Source: DATFRX01 sp035630615 (GTDB lineage: Bacteria > Actinomycetota > Actinomycetes > Propionibacteriales > Nocardioidaceae). From it: DNA of 17,363 nt. The translations under genes and the position numbers were made by a program. Under the pieces are notes generated by a model. It had not been told where the DNA came from and made no database searches. It saw nothing but the letters and a program-made list of their open reading frames with translations. The stretch lies in NCBI GenBank assembly GCA_035630615.1, contig DASQKI010000041.1:1-17363 (forward strand). Reading direction: 5' to 3'. Below, piece after piece: positions 1 to 6,292 of the stretch. Each line of letters opens with the position of its first letter. Position 1 is the first letter of the stretch.

Positions 1-1
1 G

Positions 2-1204
2 TCAGGGCAGTTGGACGTAGCCGTGTCTCATCTTCCACAAGAAGTACTTCTCGAAGCCGAGCTTCATCAGGTGGGCCTGGGGCCCGGGGATGAGGACACC
101 GTGCTTGCGAGGGGGAAGCATCTTGTCGGCCAGGATGATCACGCCGTTGTTGCCGGCGTCCATGACGCAAACCGCCTTGATGTCGCCGAACGCCTTGGAT
201 TCGGTTGGCTGCTCGCCCCGGATCTGCGACGCGATGTTGACGGCCGCAGTGTGTGCCATCACCTCGGTGGGGAATCCGGTCTTGGGGATCCCGACCGGAG
301 TCGGCGTCTGCCACGGTGCGTCGACGGCAGCCGCCGCGCCCACCGCGTAGATGTCGTCGTACTTCTCACTCTGATAGGTGTCGCGGACGGTGACGTAGCC
401 CTTCTCGTCTGCGATCGCATCGGCGTGCAGCAGGAACTCCTGGCCGAGGAACGGCGGCACCACCATGCCGAACGCGAAGGGCAGCGTCTCGCCGTCGGCG
501 AGCACGAGCGCACCGGCGTCGACGTGGTCGATGGCGGTGGAGATCCGGGCGTCGATGCCCTCCTTCTTGAGGAACATGCGCAGCAGCCGCTCGCCATGGG
601 GCAACCCACCGATCCCGAAGTGGCCGAGGAACGGCTCGGCCGTCACGTAGGTGAGCTTGACCTCCTTGTGAAGCTTGGCCTTCCGCAGCTGATAGGACAC
701 GTTGAACAGGAACTCGTACGCAGCGCCGAAGCAGCCGGCCCCCTGGGTGGCCGCAACCACGAGGTCACCGGGATCGTCCAGGAACCGCCGCCAAGCCGCG
801 GCGGTGCGCTCGGCGTCCGGCAGCGTGGTGATCGTGTTGGCGTTCTCCTTGAACCCGGGTACGACGTCGTCCTTGTTGCGGTAGCCCGTCGCGACGACGA
901 GGTAGTCGTAGCCGAATCGACGGCCGTCTTCGAGGTCGACGGTCTTGTGGACGGGGTCCAGCCGAGTTGCGGCCGTATGGACGAACTCGATCCCGTGGGT
1001 CTCCAGCGTCGGCGCGACCGGGAAGGTGATGTCGTTGCTGTTCCGTTTGCCGAACGGTAGCCAGATCAGACTTGGGTTGAACAAGAAGTGGTGGCTGGCC
1101 GAGACCACGGTCACGTCGACGTCGCCGCCCAGCTCTTGCTGGACCGCCAACGCCGCGGTCATTCCTCCGAAGTTGGCGCCGAGTACCAGCACCTTCTTAC
1201 GCAT
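2..1204 (-). CDS. Sulfide:quinone oxidoreductase-like FAD flavoprotein
   Basis: The 400-residue product resembles sulfide:quinone oxidoreductases (SQR), peripheral membrane flavoproteins that oxidise sulfide and pass electrons to quinone. An N-terminal dinucleotide fold (VLGANFGG, residues 7-14) binds FAD and an ATG motif follows at 105-107. Cys158 sits in GAGCFGAAYEF, the signature around one catalytic SQR cysteine, and Cys346 in KAVCVMDAG fits its partner. These are the only two cysteines, so the third cysteine of many SQRs (usually in a SxxCxxD context, here near residues 125-130) is missing. The C-terminus (FEKYFLWKMRHG) matches the amphipathic membrane-binding tail of the family. I chose the ATG at 1204 because AGGAGG lies 6 nt upstream; a longer frame begins at 1270 without such a site. 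The gene is complete, with its stop at the window edge. It is divergent from the multicopper oxidase. Physiological sulfide oxidation is inferred; a related NAD(P)/FAD reductase is the alternative. Confidence 0.82.
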   Translation of the reverse strand: MRKKVLVLGANFGGMTAALAVQQELGGDVDVTVVSASHHFLFNPSLIWLPFGKRNSNDITFPVAPTLETHGIEFVHTAATRLDPVHKTVDLEDGRRFGYDYLVVATGYRNKDDVVPGFKENANTITTLPDAERTAAAWRRFLDDPGDLVVAATQGAGCFGAAYEFLFNVSYQLRKAKLHKEVKLTYVTAEPFLGHFGIGGLPHGERLLRMFLKKEGIDARISTAIDHVDAGALVLADGETLPFAFGMVVPPFLGQEFLLHADAIADEKGYVTVRDTYQSEKYDDIYAVGAAAAVDAPWQTPTPVGIPKTGFPTEVMAHTAAVNIASQIRGEQPTESKAFGDIKAVCVMDAGNNGVIILADKMLPPRKHGVLIPGPQAHLMKLGFEKYFLWKMRHGYVQLP

Positions 1205-1348
1205 CACAGCCTCCTGGGTCGCGTCCTTATCCCCACCCTCGTACTCACGAGATCTAGACACGAGGGCCAAGGGACTCCTTTGTGGGACCGGACGGCACTG
1301 CCCGATCGGTGCTGCTTGAACACACCGACTCGGTCGGAGCCGGTCCGA

Positions 1349-1367
1349 GGTTTATGCTTGGTAAACC
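1349..1367. promoter_or_regulatory. Palindromic site GGTT-N11-AACC upstream of multicopper oxidase
   Basis: GGTTTA at 1349-1354 is the exact reverse complement of TAAACC at 1362-1367. The site lies in the 236-bp divergent region between the SQR-like gene and the oxidase, about 75 nt before the oxidase start. The same GGTT-N11-AACC layout recurs at 5452-5470 before the DUF305 gene. An imperfect GC-rich palindrome (CTCGG...CCGAG, 1329-1349) adjoins it. This is a candidate operator for a dimeric regulator; the identity of the regulator is unknown. Confidence 0.35.
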
Positions 1368-1440
1368 ACCGAGGGCATAGTGCGCGTTGACGCTGCACTG
1401 CGTTGTCGGTCTTGGGGCCTGGTTCAGCCAACCCGAGAAG

Positions 1441-3417
1441 GTGAGTCTGTTGCTGACCAGACGACAGTTCCTCCGCGTGACGGGAATTCCAGGGGTCGTG
1501 ATCGCCGTCGCGCCGAATGCTCTACCGCGGGCCGCCGCATCGGTGGCCGTGGGGCCGAGAGTGGTCGACGCCCTCGATCCCGCGGCGATCCCGAAGTATG
1601 TTGCGCCGTTGGTGATCCCGCCGGTGATGCCGCCGCTGCCCGGGTCGCCGGGTGCCTCGATCGACCGGTACAACATCGCCGTCCGGCAGTTCCGTCAGCA
1701 GATCCTGCCGACCGGGCTTCCCTCGACGACGGTCTGGAGTTATGGGTCGACGGCGCAGGCAAGCACGTTCAACTACCCGGCGTTCACCATCGAGGCGCGG
1801 GTTGACCGTCCGGTGCGTGTCCGGTGGATCAACGGCCTCGTCGATCAAAGCGGGCGTTATCTGCCGCATCTGCTGCCGGTCGATCCGACTCTGCATTGGG
1901 CCAACCCACCGGGCGGGGTCAGCGGCCGGGACAGTGCACCTACGTTCACGTCCACGCCGGGGCCCTACACCGGGCCGGTGCCGATCGTGACCCACCTGCA
2001 CGGGGGACACAGCGCCGAGGAGAGCGACGGCTTTGCCGAGGCGTGGTACCTGCCGCGAGCAAACAACCTGCCGGGCAAGTACGCCAGGGTCGGCAGCCAC
2101 TACGACGAGTTCAAGCAGAAGTTCACGAGTCGTTTCGGCCAAGCCTGGCCCGCCGGATCGGCGGTCTTCCAGTACGAGAACGATCAGCGCGCGTCGACCC
2201 TGTGGTTCCACGACCACACGTTGGGGATGACCCGGACCAACGTGTACGCCGGTCCGGCGGGGTTCTACCTGCTGAGGGGCGGCTCCAGCGATCTGCCGGC
2301 GGGCGTCCTGCCCGGGCCGGCGCCCGCGCTGGGCGATCCGGCCGGAACCCGCTACTACGAGATCCCCATCGCGGTGCAGGACCGCAGCTTCAACCCGGAC
2401 GGTTCGCTGTTCTACCCGGACAGCAGGGCCTTCTTCGACGGGTTCGACGGGCCGTACGTCCCCGACAGCGACATCGCGCCCATCTTCAACCCGGAGTTCT
2501 TCGGCAACACGATGGTGGTCAACGGCCGCACCTGGCCGACCCTGCAGGTCGAGCCCCGACGCTACCGCTTCCGGTTCCTGAACGGCTGCAACTCCCGCTT
2601 CCTGATCCTGAAGATCGTCACCGACCCGCTCGCAGCCCGACCGGTGTCGCCGGCGATACCGTTCTGGCAGATCGGCAGCGAGGGAGGGTTCCTGCCCGAA
2701 CCGGTGCCGCTCGACCAGTTACTGATGGGTCTCGCGGAGCGAGCCGACGTGATCGTGGACTTCACCGGCCTGCCGGTCGGTGCCGAGTTGTACGTCATCA
2801 ACGAAGGCCCGGACGAGCCGTTCGCCGGCGGGCCGCCGGTCGAGGAGTTCGAGCCGTCCGACCCGATGACGACCGGTCAGGTCATGAAGTTCGTCGTGGT
2901 GCCTCTGACGTCCACCGACACCAGCGTCCCGCCCGACCAGCTGAGCCTGCCGACGTTCGAGCCGCTCGGGCCCGCCTCCACGACGCGTCAGGTCTCGCTC
3001 AACGAGGCGGACTCCGACGTCCTCCCCGATGTCGGCCCACGAGCGGCGTTCCTCGGCACCCTCGACGCGACCGGCGAACCCGTTCCGCTGGGTTGGGACG
3101 ATCCGATCACCGAGAACCCCGCCCTCGGCGCGACCGAGATCTGGGAGATCAGCAACTTCACCGCCGACGCCCACCCGATCCACATCCACGAAGTCATGTT
3201 CCAAGTCGTCGACCGACAACCGTTCGACGGTCCCGCCCGGCCGCCCGAATCGTGGGAGTTCGGCTACAAGGACACCGTCATCGCCTACCCCGACGAGACC
3301 ACCAGGGTCAAAGCCCTCTTCGACCTGGCCGGCCTGTACGTCTGGCACTGTCACATCGTTGAACACGAAGACCACGAGATGATGCGGCCCTACACCGTCG
3401 GCGGCACCGGCCGATGA
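1441..3417 (+). CDS. Tat-exported multicopper oxidase, CotA/laccase-like
   Basis: The product (658 residues from this start) is a complete multicopper oxidase, which couples one-electron oxidation of phenols, bilirubin-like compounds or metal ions to reduction of O2 to water. All four copper-ligand motifs are visible: HLH at residues 185-187, HDH at 257-259, HPIHIH at 578-583, and HCHIVEHEDHEM at 636-647, whose final Met647 is the expected axial type-1 copper ligand. The last motif is very like that of spore-coat CotA and bilirubin oxidases. TRRQFLRV near the N-terminus followed by a hydrophobic stretch and an Ala-rich end is a twin-arginine signal, so export after folding is expected. The start is uncertain: GTG at 1441 places the Tat motif near the N-terminus, TTG at 1450 has a better spaced AAGGTGAG, and TTG at 1387 is less likely. 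The gene is divergent from the SQR-like gene and convergent with the next gene. The substrate cannot be read from the sequence; copper tolerance is a reasonable guess given the DUF305 neighbour. Confidence 0.9.
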   Translation: MSLLLTRRQFLRVTGIPGVVIAVAPNALPRAAASVAVGPRVVDALDPAAIPKYVAPLVIPPVMPPLPGSPGASIDRYNIAVRQFRQQILPTGLPSTTVWSYGSTAQASTFNYPAFTIEARVDRPVRVRWINGLVDQSGRYLPHLLPVDPTLHWANPPGGVSGRDSAPTFTSTPGPYTGPVPIVTHLHGGHSAEESDGFAEAWYLPRANNLPGKYARVGSHYDEFKQKFTSRFGQAWPAGSAVFQYENDQRASTLWFHDHTLGMTRTNVYAGPAGFYLLRGGSSDLPAGVLPGPAPALGDPAGTRYYEIPIAVQDRSFNPDGSLFYPDSRAFFDGFDGPYVPDSDIAPIFNPEFFGNTMVVNGRTWPTLQVEPRRYRFRFLNGCNSRFLILKIVTDPLAARPVSPAIPFWQIGSEGGFLPEPVPLDQLLMGLAERADVIVDFTGLPVGAELYVINEGPDEPFAGGPPVEEFEPSDPMTTGQVMKFVVVPLTSTDTSVPPDQLSLPTFEPLGPASTTRQVSLNEADSDVLPDVGPRAAFLGTLDATGEPVPLGWDDPITENPALGATEIWEISNFTADAHPIHIHEVMFQVVDRQPFDGPARPPESWEFGYKDTVIAYPDETTRVKALFDLAGLYVWHCHIVEHEDHEMMRPYTVGGTGR

Positions 3418-3447
3418 CCGTTCCGCCATCCCCGGACGACGAGAACC

Positions 3448-3473
3448 CGCGTCCTGGGCGTGGTCAGGACGCG
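3448..3473. terminator. Stem-loop between convergent genes
   Basis: CGCGTCCTG (3448-3456) and CAGGACGCG (3465-3473) form a perfect 9-bp stem around an 8-nt loop. It sits between the multicopper oxidase stop (3417) and the stop of the minus-strand membrane protein (3493). There is no T-tract on either side, as is common for actinobacterial terminators. Position and symmetry suggest it can end transcription from both directions. Confidence 0.6.
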
Positions 3474-3492
3474 TGCTCGATCGGCAGGGGGT

Positions 3493-4080
3493 TTACGCGT
3501 CTGTCGCCACGTCAGACTTCGCGATCGAGGGCAGAACCTCCTGGTCCGCCGGCGCCCGGCGCAGGTGCCAGAAGCCGAGACCGGACAGCAGGATCATGAT
3601 TCCAGCTCCGATGAACGCGGCGATCGAGGCGTAGAGCGCGATCTGGCCGATCTTCCAGAACGCGTAGGCGTCCAGCAGCAGGCCACGTAACGTCTCGCCA
3701 CGGAAGACGGTCTGCACTTGGCCCGCCAGCTCTTCATTGTTCGGCTGCTCGAGCGACTGTGCGCTCAGCTGGGAGTAGGTTTGACCGCCCGTCATCTCGC
3801 TGAGGTGGACCTTGATGTAGTGATCGGCGTAGGTCTTGGCCTGCTCGCCGCTCGTCACTTGTTCACCGGCGTACTGCTCGATGTAGGGCTTGACGGCAGG
3901 ATCGTTGAGTGACTCGCTGCCCTGCTCGGGGAAGTAAATCTGCTGGGCGGAGAGTTGGCTTTCCACCTGGTCGTTTATGAAAGCATGCGCCCAGACCAAC
4001 AGTCCGCCGGCGACAAGCAGAATCGCGGCGACAACGAGTCCTCCGGCGGCGAGCAGCGCATCAAACGTCTTGCGTCGCAT
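3493..4080 (-). CDS. Conserved two-helix membrane protein of unknown function
   Basis: The product has 195 residues and two predicted membrane segments, about residues 9-31 and 143-168. They flank an extracytoplasmic region of about 110 residues containing IYFPEQGSESL, PYIEQYAGEQV and YADHYIKVHL. The short C-terminal tail is basic just after the second helix (WHLRR), consistent with both termini inside the cell. I recognise it as a conserved actinobacterial family, sometimes mislabelled in databases as an aromatic ring-opening dioxygenase LigA; nothing in the sequence supports an enzyme. ATG at 4080 has AAGGAG 8 nt upstream. It is convergent with the multicopper oxidase and lies downstream of, and on the same strand as, the PPOX-like gene, 279 nt away, so it probably has its own promoter. 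No function can be assigned. Confidence 0.85.
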   Translation of the reverse strand: MRRKTFDALLAAGGLVVAAILLVAGGLLVWAHAFINDQVESQLSAQQIYFPEQGSESLNDPAVKPYIEQYAGEQVTSGEQAKTYADHYIKVHLSEMTGGQTYSQLSAQSLEQPNNEELAGQVQTVFRGETLRGLLLDAYAFWKIGQIALYASIAAFIGAGIMILLSGLGFWHLRRAPADQEVLPSIAKSDVATDA

Positions 4081-4359
4081 TTTGATGACTCCTTCCTCAC
4101 ACAGACCGGCCGAAGGTTGGCCGACGCATCCATATGTTCTGTTCCAACTATCGGGCCGGCTGTTGGCGCGACGGATGAGTCCGGCGACCCATCTTTGCGC
4201 CCGAGAGTCACAGTGCCGTGGGCCTATCGATCAGGGACCATCGACATGCTTTTCGAGCCTTTGGATAGGGCCGCTCGGGACCTCGTTGGCCCGCCGCGAT
4301 CGTCCGCAGAGTGTCGGGCTGGATCATCGAGGGCTGGGCTTTGCTGCCGGCGACGTTGG

Positions 4360-4797
4360 CTAGCGGGGTAGGACTCGGCGCCCGGTCAACCGGATCGGAC
4401 TGATCCGCACAAACTGTGTACGCACGCCGACCGCCCAAGGCTTAGGTCCCCGGTCTCCCCATAGCTCTACCAGAAGGTCTGGATCGTCAACGAGCTCCGC
4501 GTCGCCGACCGCCAGGACACTCCACCCGCGCTGCATGAACTCGTCAATGTCATCGATCTCAAAGGCGACGCGGGTGTTGCGCATCGCATTGGATAGCTCG
4601 CTCCCCGCGGCGGTTCGAAAGAAGATGCTGCCCTGGTAGAAGACGTAGTTGACCGGGAGCACCTGCAGACCTTCCGGGCCAAGGAAGCCAACTCGTCCTA
4701 CCGACTTGGCGGCCAGGAACTCCCGGCACTCGTCGTTCGGTAAATGCTGGAAGAGAGCTGGCTCGAACCATCGACTAGGGCGGTCTTCCGTGCTCAC
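4360..4797 (-). CDS. PPOX-like FMN-binding split-barrel protein
   Basis: This 145-residue protein is like the pyridoxamine 5'-phosphate oxidase-like split beta-barrel family, whose members bind FMN, F420 or heme and often reduce small molecules. The pattern CREFLAAKSVGRVGFL (residues 24-39), LPVNYVFYQG (47-56) and IFFRTAAGSEL (58-68), then a central acidic segment and a C-terminal RISPIRLTGRRV strand, is typical of short actinobacterial members. Length is normal for the family. The start is GTG at 4797, since no in-frame ATG occurs before about residue 72. No Shine-Dalgarno sequence is present, but a -10-like TATGTG lies at 4809-4804, exactly -12 to -7 if transcription begins at the GTG, so a leaderless mRNA is plausible. 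A DosR/DevR-like half-palindrome lies at 4831-4850. The cofactor and substrate are unknown. Confidence 0.8.
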   Translation of the reverse strand: MSTEDRPSRWFEPALFQHLPNDECREFLAAKSVGRVGFLGPEGLQVLPVNYVFYQGSIFFRTAAGSELSNAMRNTRVAFEIDDIDEFMQRGWSVLAVGDAELVDDPDLLVELWGDRGPKPWAVGVRTQFVRISPIRLTGRRVLPR

Positions 4798-4830
4798 CCA
4801 TTACACATACCGCGGATCGGATTGGCGACG

Positions 4831-4850
4831 GACCGGTCGTAGGTCCCGAG
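4831..4850 (-). promoter_or_regulatory. Candidate DosR/DevR-like box upstream of PPOX-like gene
   Basis: On the minus strand this reads CTCGGGACCTACGACCGGTC. By my count it matches about 13 of 20 positions of the remembered DosR consensus (TTSGGGACTWWAGTCCCSAA), with a strong left half (TCGGGAC) and a weak right half. Its centre is about 43 nt upstream of the GTG at 4797, the usual spacing for DosR-type activation if that mRNA is leaderless. No DosR gene is in the window. Confidence 0.25.
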
Positions 4851-4911
4851 CCCGTGGGCCGAACGCAATCCTTCTTGGCCGACTTTAGATGGCGACCTAG
4901 GACTCGTCGCT

Positions 4912-4929
4912 CGGGACTCTGGACCCTCG
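4912..4929. promoter_or_regulatory. Candidate DosR/DevR-like palindrome
   Basis: CGGGACTCTGGACCCTCG contains GGGACT-N3-GnCCC, close to the core of DosR/DevR boxes. It lies in the 239-bp divergent region between the PPOX-like gene and the small membrane protein, about 108 nt before the start of the latter. I could not find a convincing -10 at the expected distance downstream, so this is weaker than a sequence match alone suggests. Confidence 0.22.
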
Positions 4930-4990
4930 ACGGCGACTCACCGGAAGTCCCAGGGTTGAACTGTCAGACGAGGCCGCCGCGGTGCGGCGC

Positions 4991-5029
4991 CCAACCTGCG
5001 GTATCCCTGGCGACGACCTCGCAGGTTGG
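4991..5029 (+). promoter_or_regulatory. 10-bp inverted repeat abutting the RBS of the 123-aa membrane protein
   Basis: CCAACCTGCG (4991-5000) and CGCAGGTTGG (5020-5029) are exact reverse complements separated by 19 nt. The last two bases of the right arm are the first two of the GGAGGAG ribosome binding site (5028-5034) for the ATG at 5037. As RNA, the hairpin would border and partly cover the ribosome binding site; as DNA, it could be an operator. Which of these applies is not visible in the sequence. Confidence 0.5.
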
Positions 5030-5036
5030 AGGAGTC

Positions 5037-5408
5037 ATGATCATCATTGCCGCCATGCTGCTCGCTGGGCTTGTCGTAATCGGCCTGGTGTTCATGCTTG
5101 CGCTGCGGAACTGGACGATCGCCGAGGCGCGGACCGAAGTCCGGCTGCGGTCGCCCGACACGCCCACAGTCAGCTACGTCGTCCCGACCGGGCAGGATCC
5201 CGCCAAGTTGATGACGGCTCTCGTCCGCGAGGGGTTCGTCTCCCTGGACGACGTAGGAGGCGGGACCCGGCGGCTGCTCATCGAGTGCGACGAGGTCGAC
5301 CGTACGAAGGTGCGACGCATCCTCGAGCACGTCGACCGCAACGGGTTCGATGAAGTCGCAAAGCACTCCGGTCGAGTGCGTTTCGACGACGAGACCGAGG
5401 TTGCATAG
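5037..5408 (+). CDS. Small single-pass membrane protein of unknown function
   Basis: The 123-residue product begins with one hydrophobic helix (about residues 2-23), followed by a soluble domain with a likely beta-alpha-beta pattern (VSYVVP, KLMTALVREGF, LLIECDE, KVRRILEHVD, GRVRFDDE). It has no signal peptidase site, so it is probably anchored in the membrane. I recognise no catalytic motif. ATG at 5037 is preceded by GGAGGAG at a good distance; an upstream GTG-type extension to 4854 would run through the intergenic inverted repeat and is unlikely. It lies 81 nt before the DUF305 gene on the same strand and may be co-transcribed with it. The hairpin at its RBS suggests post-transcriptional control. 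Confidence 0.7.
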   Translation: MIIIAAMLLAGLVVIGLVFMLALRNWTIAEARTEVRLRSPDTPTVSYVVPTGQDPAKLMTALVREGFVSLDDVGGGTRRLLIECDEVDRTKVRRILEHVDRNGFDEVAKHSGRVRFDDETEVA

Positions 5409-5451
5409 ATGGCATGACCTGGCCGCCTCGAGATGAGGGGATGCGGGCCGC

Positions 5452-5470
5452 GGTTCGCTCAACATGAACC
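5452..5470. promoter_or_regulatory. Palindromic site GGTT-N11-AACC upstream of DUF305 gene
   Basis: CGGTTC (5451-5456) and GAACCG (5466-5471) are exact reverse complements with a 9-nt centre, giving the same GGTT-N11-AACC geometry as the site at 1349-1367. It ends 8 nt before the GAGGAG ribosome binding site of the DUF305 gene. It could act as an operator or as an RNA hairpin next to the RBS. Confidence 0.35.
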
Positions 5471-5489
5471 GATCGTTTGAGGAGTTGTG

Positions 5490-6170
5490 ATGAGGCGTTC
5501 TGTGATCGCAGCGATTGGGGCGCTTGCTCTGGTGATGGCGATCGCGGCTACGGCGGTGGCGTTGAATGGCCATGATCACAACGACGACCCACGGCATCCG
5601 ATGTGGGGGACGACGTCGGGCTCGTCGTGGAGCGGGCCGGGGTGGGCGCCGCCGGATCCCGGCGAATCGATGGGTGGGATGCGCGGAGCATGGACGGATA
5701 GCGAGTTCGACTATCTGAGCGAGATGGTGACCCACCACCGGGAAGCCGTGACCGCAGCGCAGGAGTTGGAACGATCTGAGAGGTCGGCGATGCGGGCGTT
5801 CGGCGCTCAGATCGTGACGACTCAGTCGGCTCAGATCGAGCAGATGACGGCCTGGCTCGCCCAGTGGTACCCCGGCCGCTCCCCCGAGGTGGACTATGAG
5901 CCGATGATGGGCGACCTGTCCGGGTTGTCGGGCGATCGACTCGACCGGGCGTTCCTAAAGGACATGATCGGCCACCACATGGTCGCGGTGATGATGTCGC
6001 AACAGCTGCTTATCCACCGCCTGTCCGACCGTGATGAGGTCAACGCCCTGGCGCGGTCGATCCGCGATGAGCAGCACGCCGAGATCTTCCAAATGCGGCG
6101 CTGGTTGGCTGACTGGTTCGACGGCGGACGCGGATCGGGGTGGGGCATCGGTCCCGGGATGATGTGGTGA
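5490..6170 (+). CDS. Exported DUF305 protein, His/Met-rich
   Basis: The 226-residue product has an N-terminal signal or anchor helix (residues 3-25) followed by a low-complexity linker rich in His, Asp, Gly and Met and a DUF305 domain (about 68-212). The domain shows an internal duplication: EMVTHHREAV at 78-87 and DMIGHHMVAV at 158-167 head two similar segments, each ending in AWLAQWY or RWLADWF. The paired histidines (82-83 and 162-163) and many methionines suggest metal binding. DUF305 genes are known to occur near copper-handling genes, and a multicopper oxidase lies 2 kb upstream. No enzymatic role is established. I chose ATG at 5490, 5 nt after GAGGAG, rather than the GTG immediately before it. 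The C-terminus (GGRGSGWGIGPGMMW) is Gly-rich. Confidence 0.88.
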   Translation: MRRSVIAAIGALALVMAIAATAVALNGHDHNDDPRHPMWGTTSGSSWSGPGWAPPDPGESMGGMRGAWTDSEFDYLSEMVTHHREAVTAAQELERSERSAMRAFGAQIVTTQSAQIEQMTAWLAQWYPGRSPEVDYEPMMGDLSGLSGDRLDRAFLKDMIGHHMVAVMMSQQLLIHRLSDRDEVNALARSIRDEQHAEIFQMRRWLADWFDGGRGSGWGIGPGMMW

Positions 6171-6206
6171 CCGACTCGCCGCACCGGTGGTCAGCAGGTT
6201 CAGCTC

Positions 6207-6267
6207 GGCCGTCAGCGAAGCCAGCACGCACGACCGGCAGAAACGTTGGACTGGCCGGCTGACGGCC
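6207..6267. terminator. Large nested stem-loop between convergent genes
   Basis: GGCCGTCAGC (6207-6216) and GCTGACGGCC (6258-6267) are exact 10-nt reverse complements. Inside them GCCAG (6220-6224) pairs with CTGGC (6251-6255), leaving a small internal loop and a 26-nt apical loop. An alternative 5-bp hairpin uses 6253-6267. It lies between the DUF305 stop (6170) and the oxidase stop on the other strand (6293), so a two-way terminator is the simplest reading. The long apical loop is unusual for one. Confidence 0.5.
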
Positions 6268-6292
6268 CGTCACCAATGCCCGCGAGTGGGCG

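Noticed and set aside
1271..1289. Two GGGACT/GGGACC half-sites before the SQR-like gene, read as a DosR box
   Set aside because: They are direct half-sites with no complementary right half; GGGAC is expected several times in this much intergenic DNA.
1824..3362. 512-residue open frame on the plus strand
   Set aside because: It lies inside the multicopper oxidase gene in another frame and has the Arg-rich composition of a high-GC shadow frame.
3493..4080. Annotation as aromatic ring-opening dioxygenase LigA
   Set aside because: The protein is a small two-helix membrane protein with no dioxygenase motifs.
4107..4123. CGGCC-N7-GGCCG inverted repeat in the leader of the two-helix membrane protein
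   Set aside because: Only 5-bp arms of pure G/C, expected often by chance at this composition.
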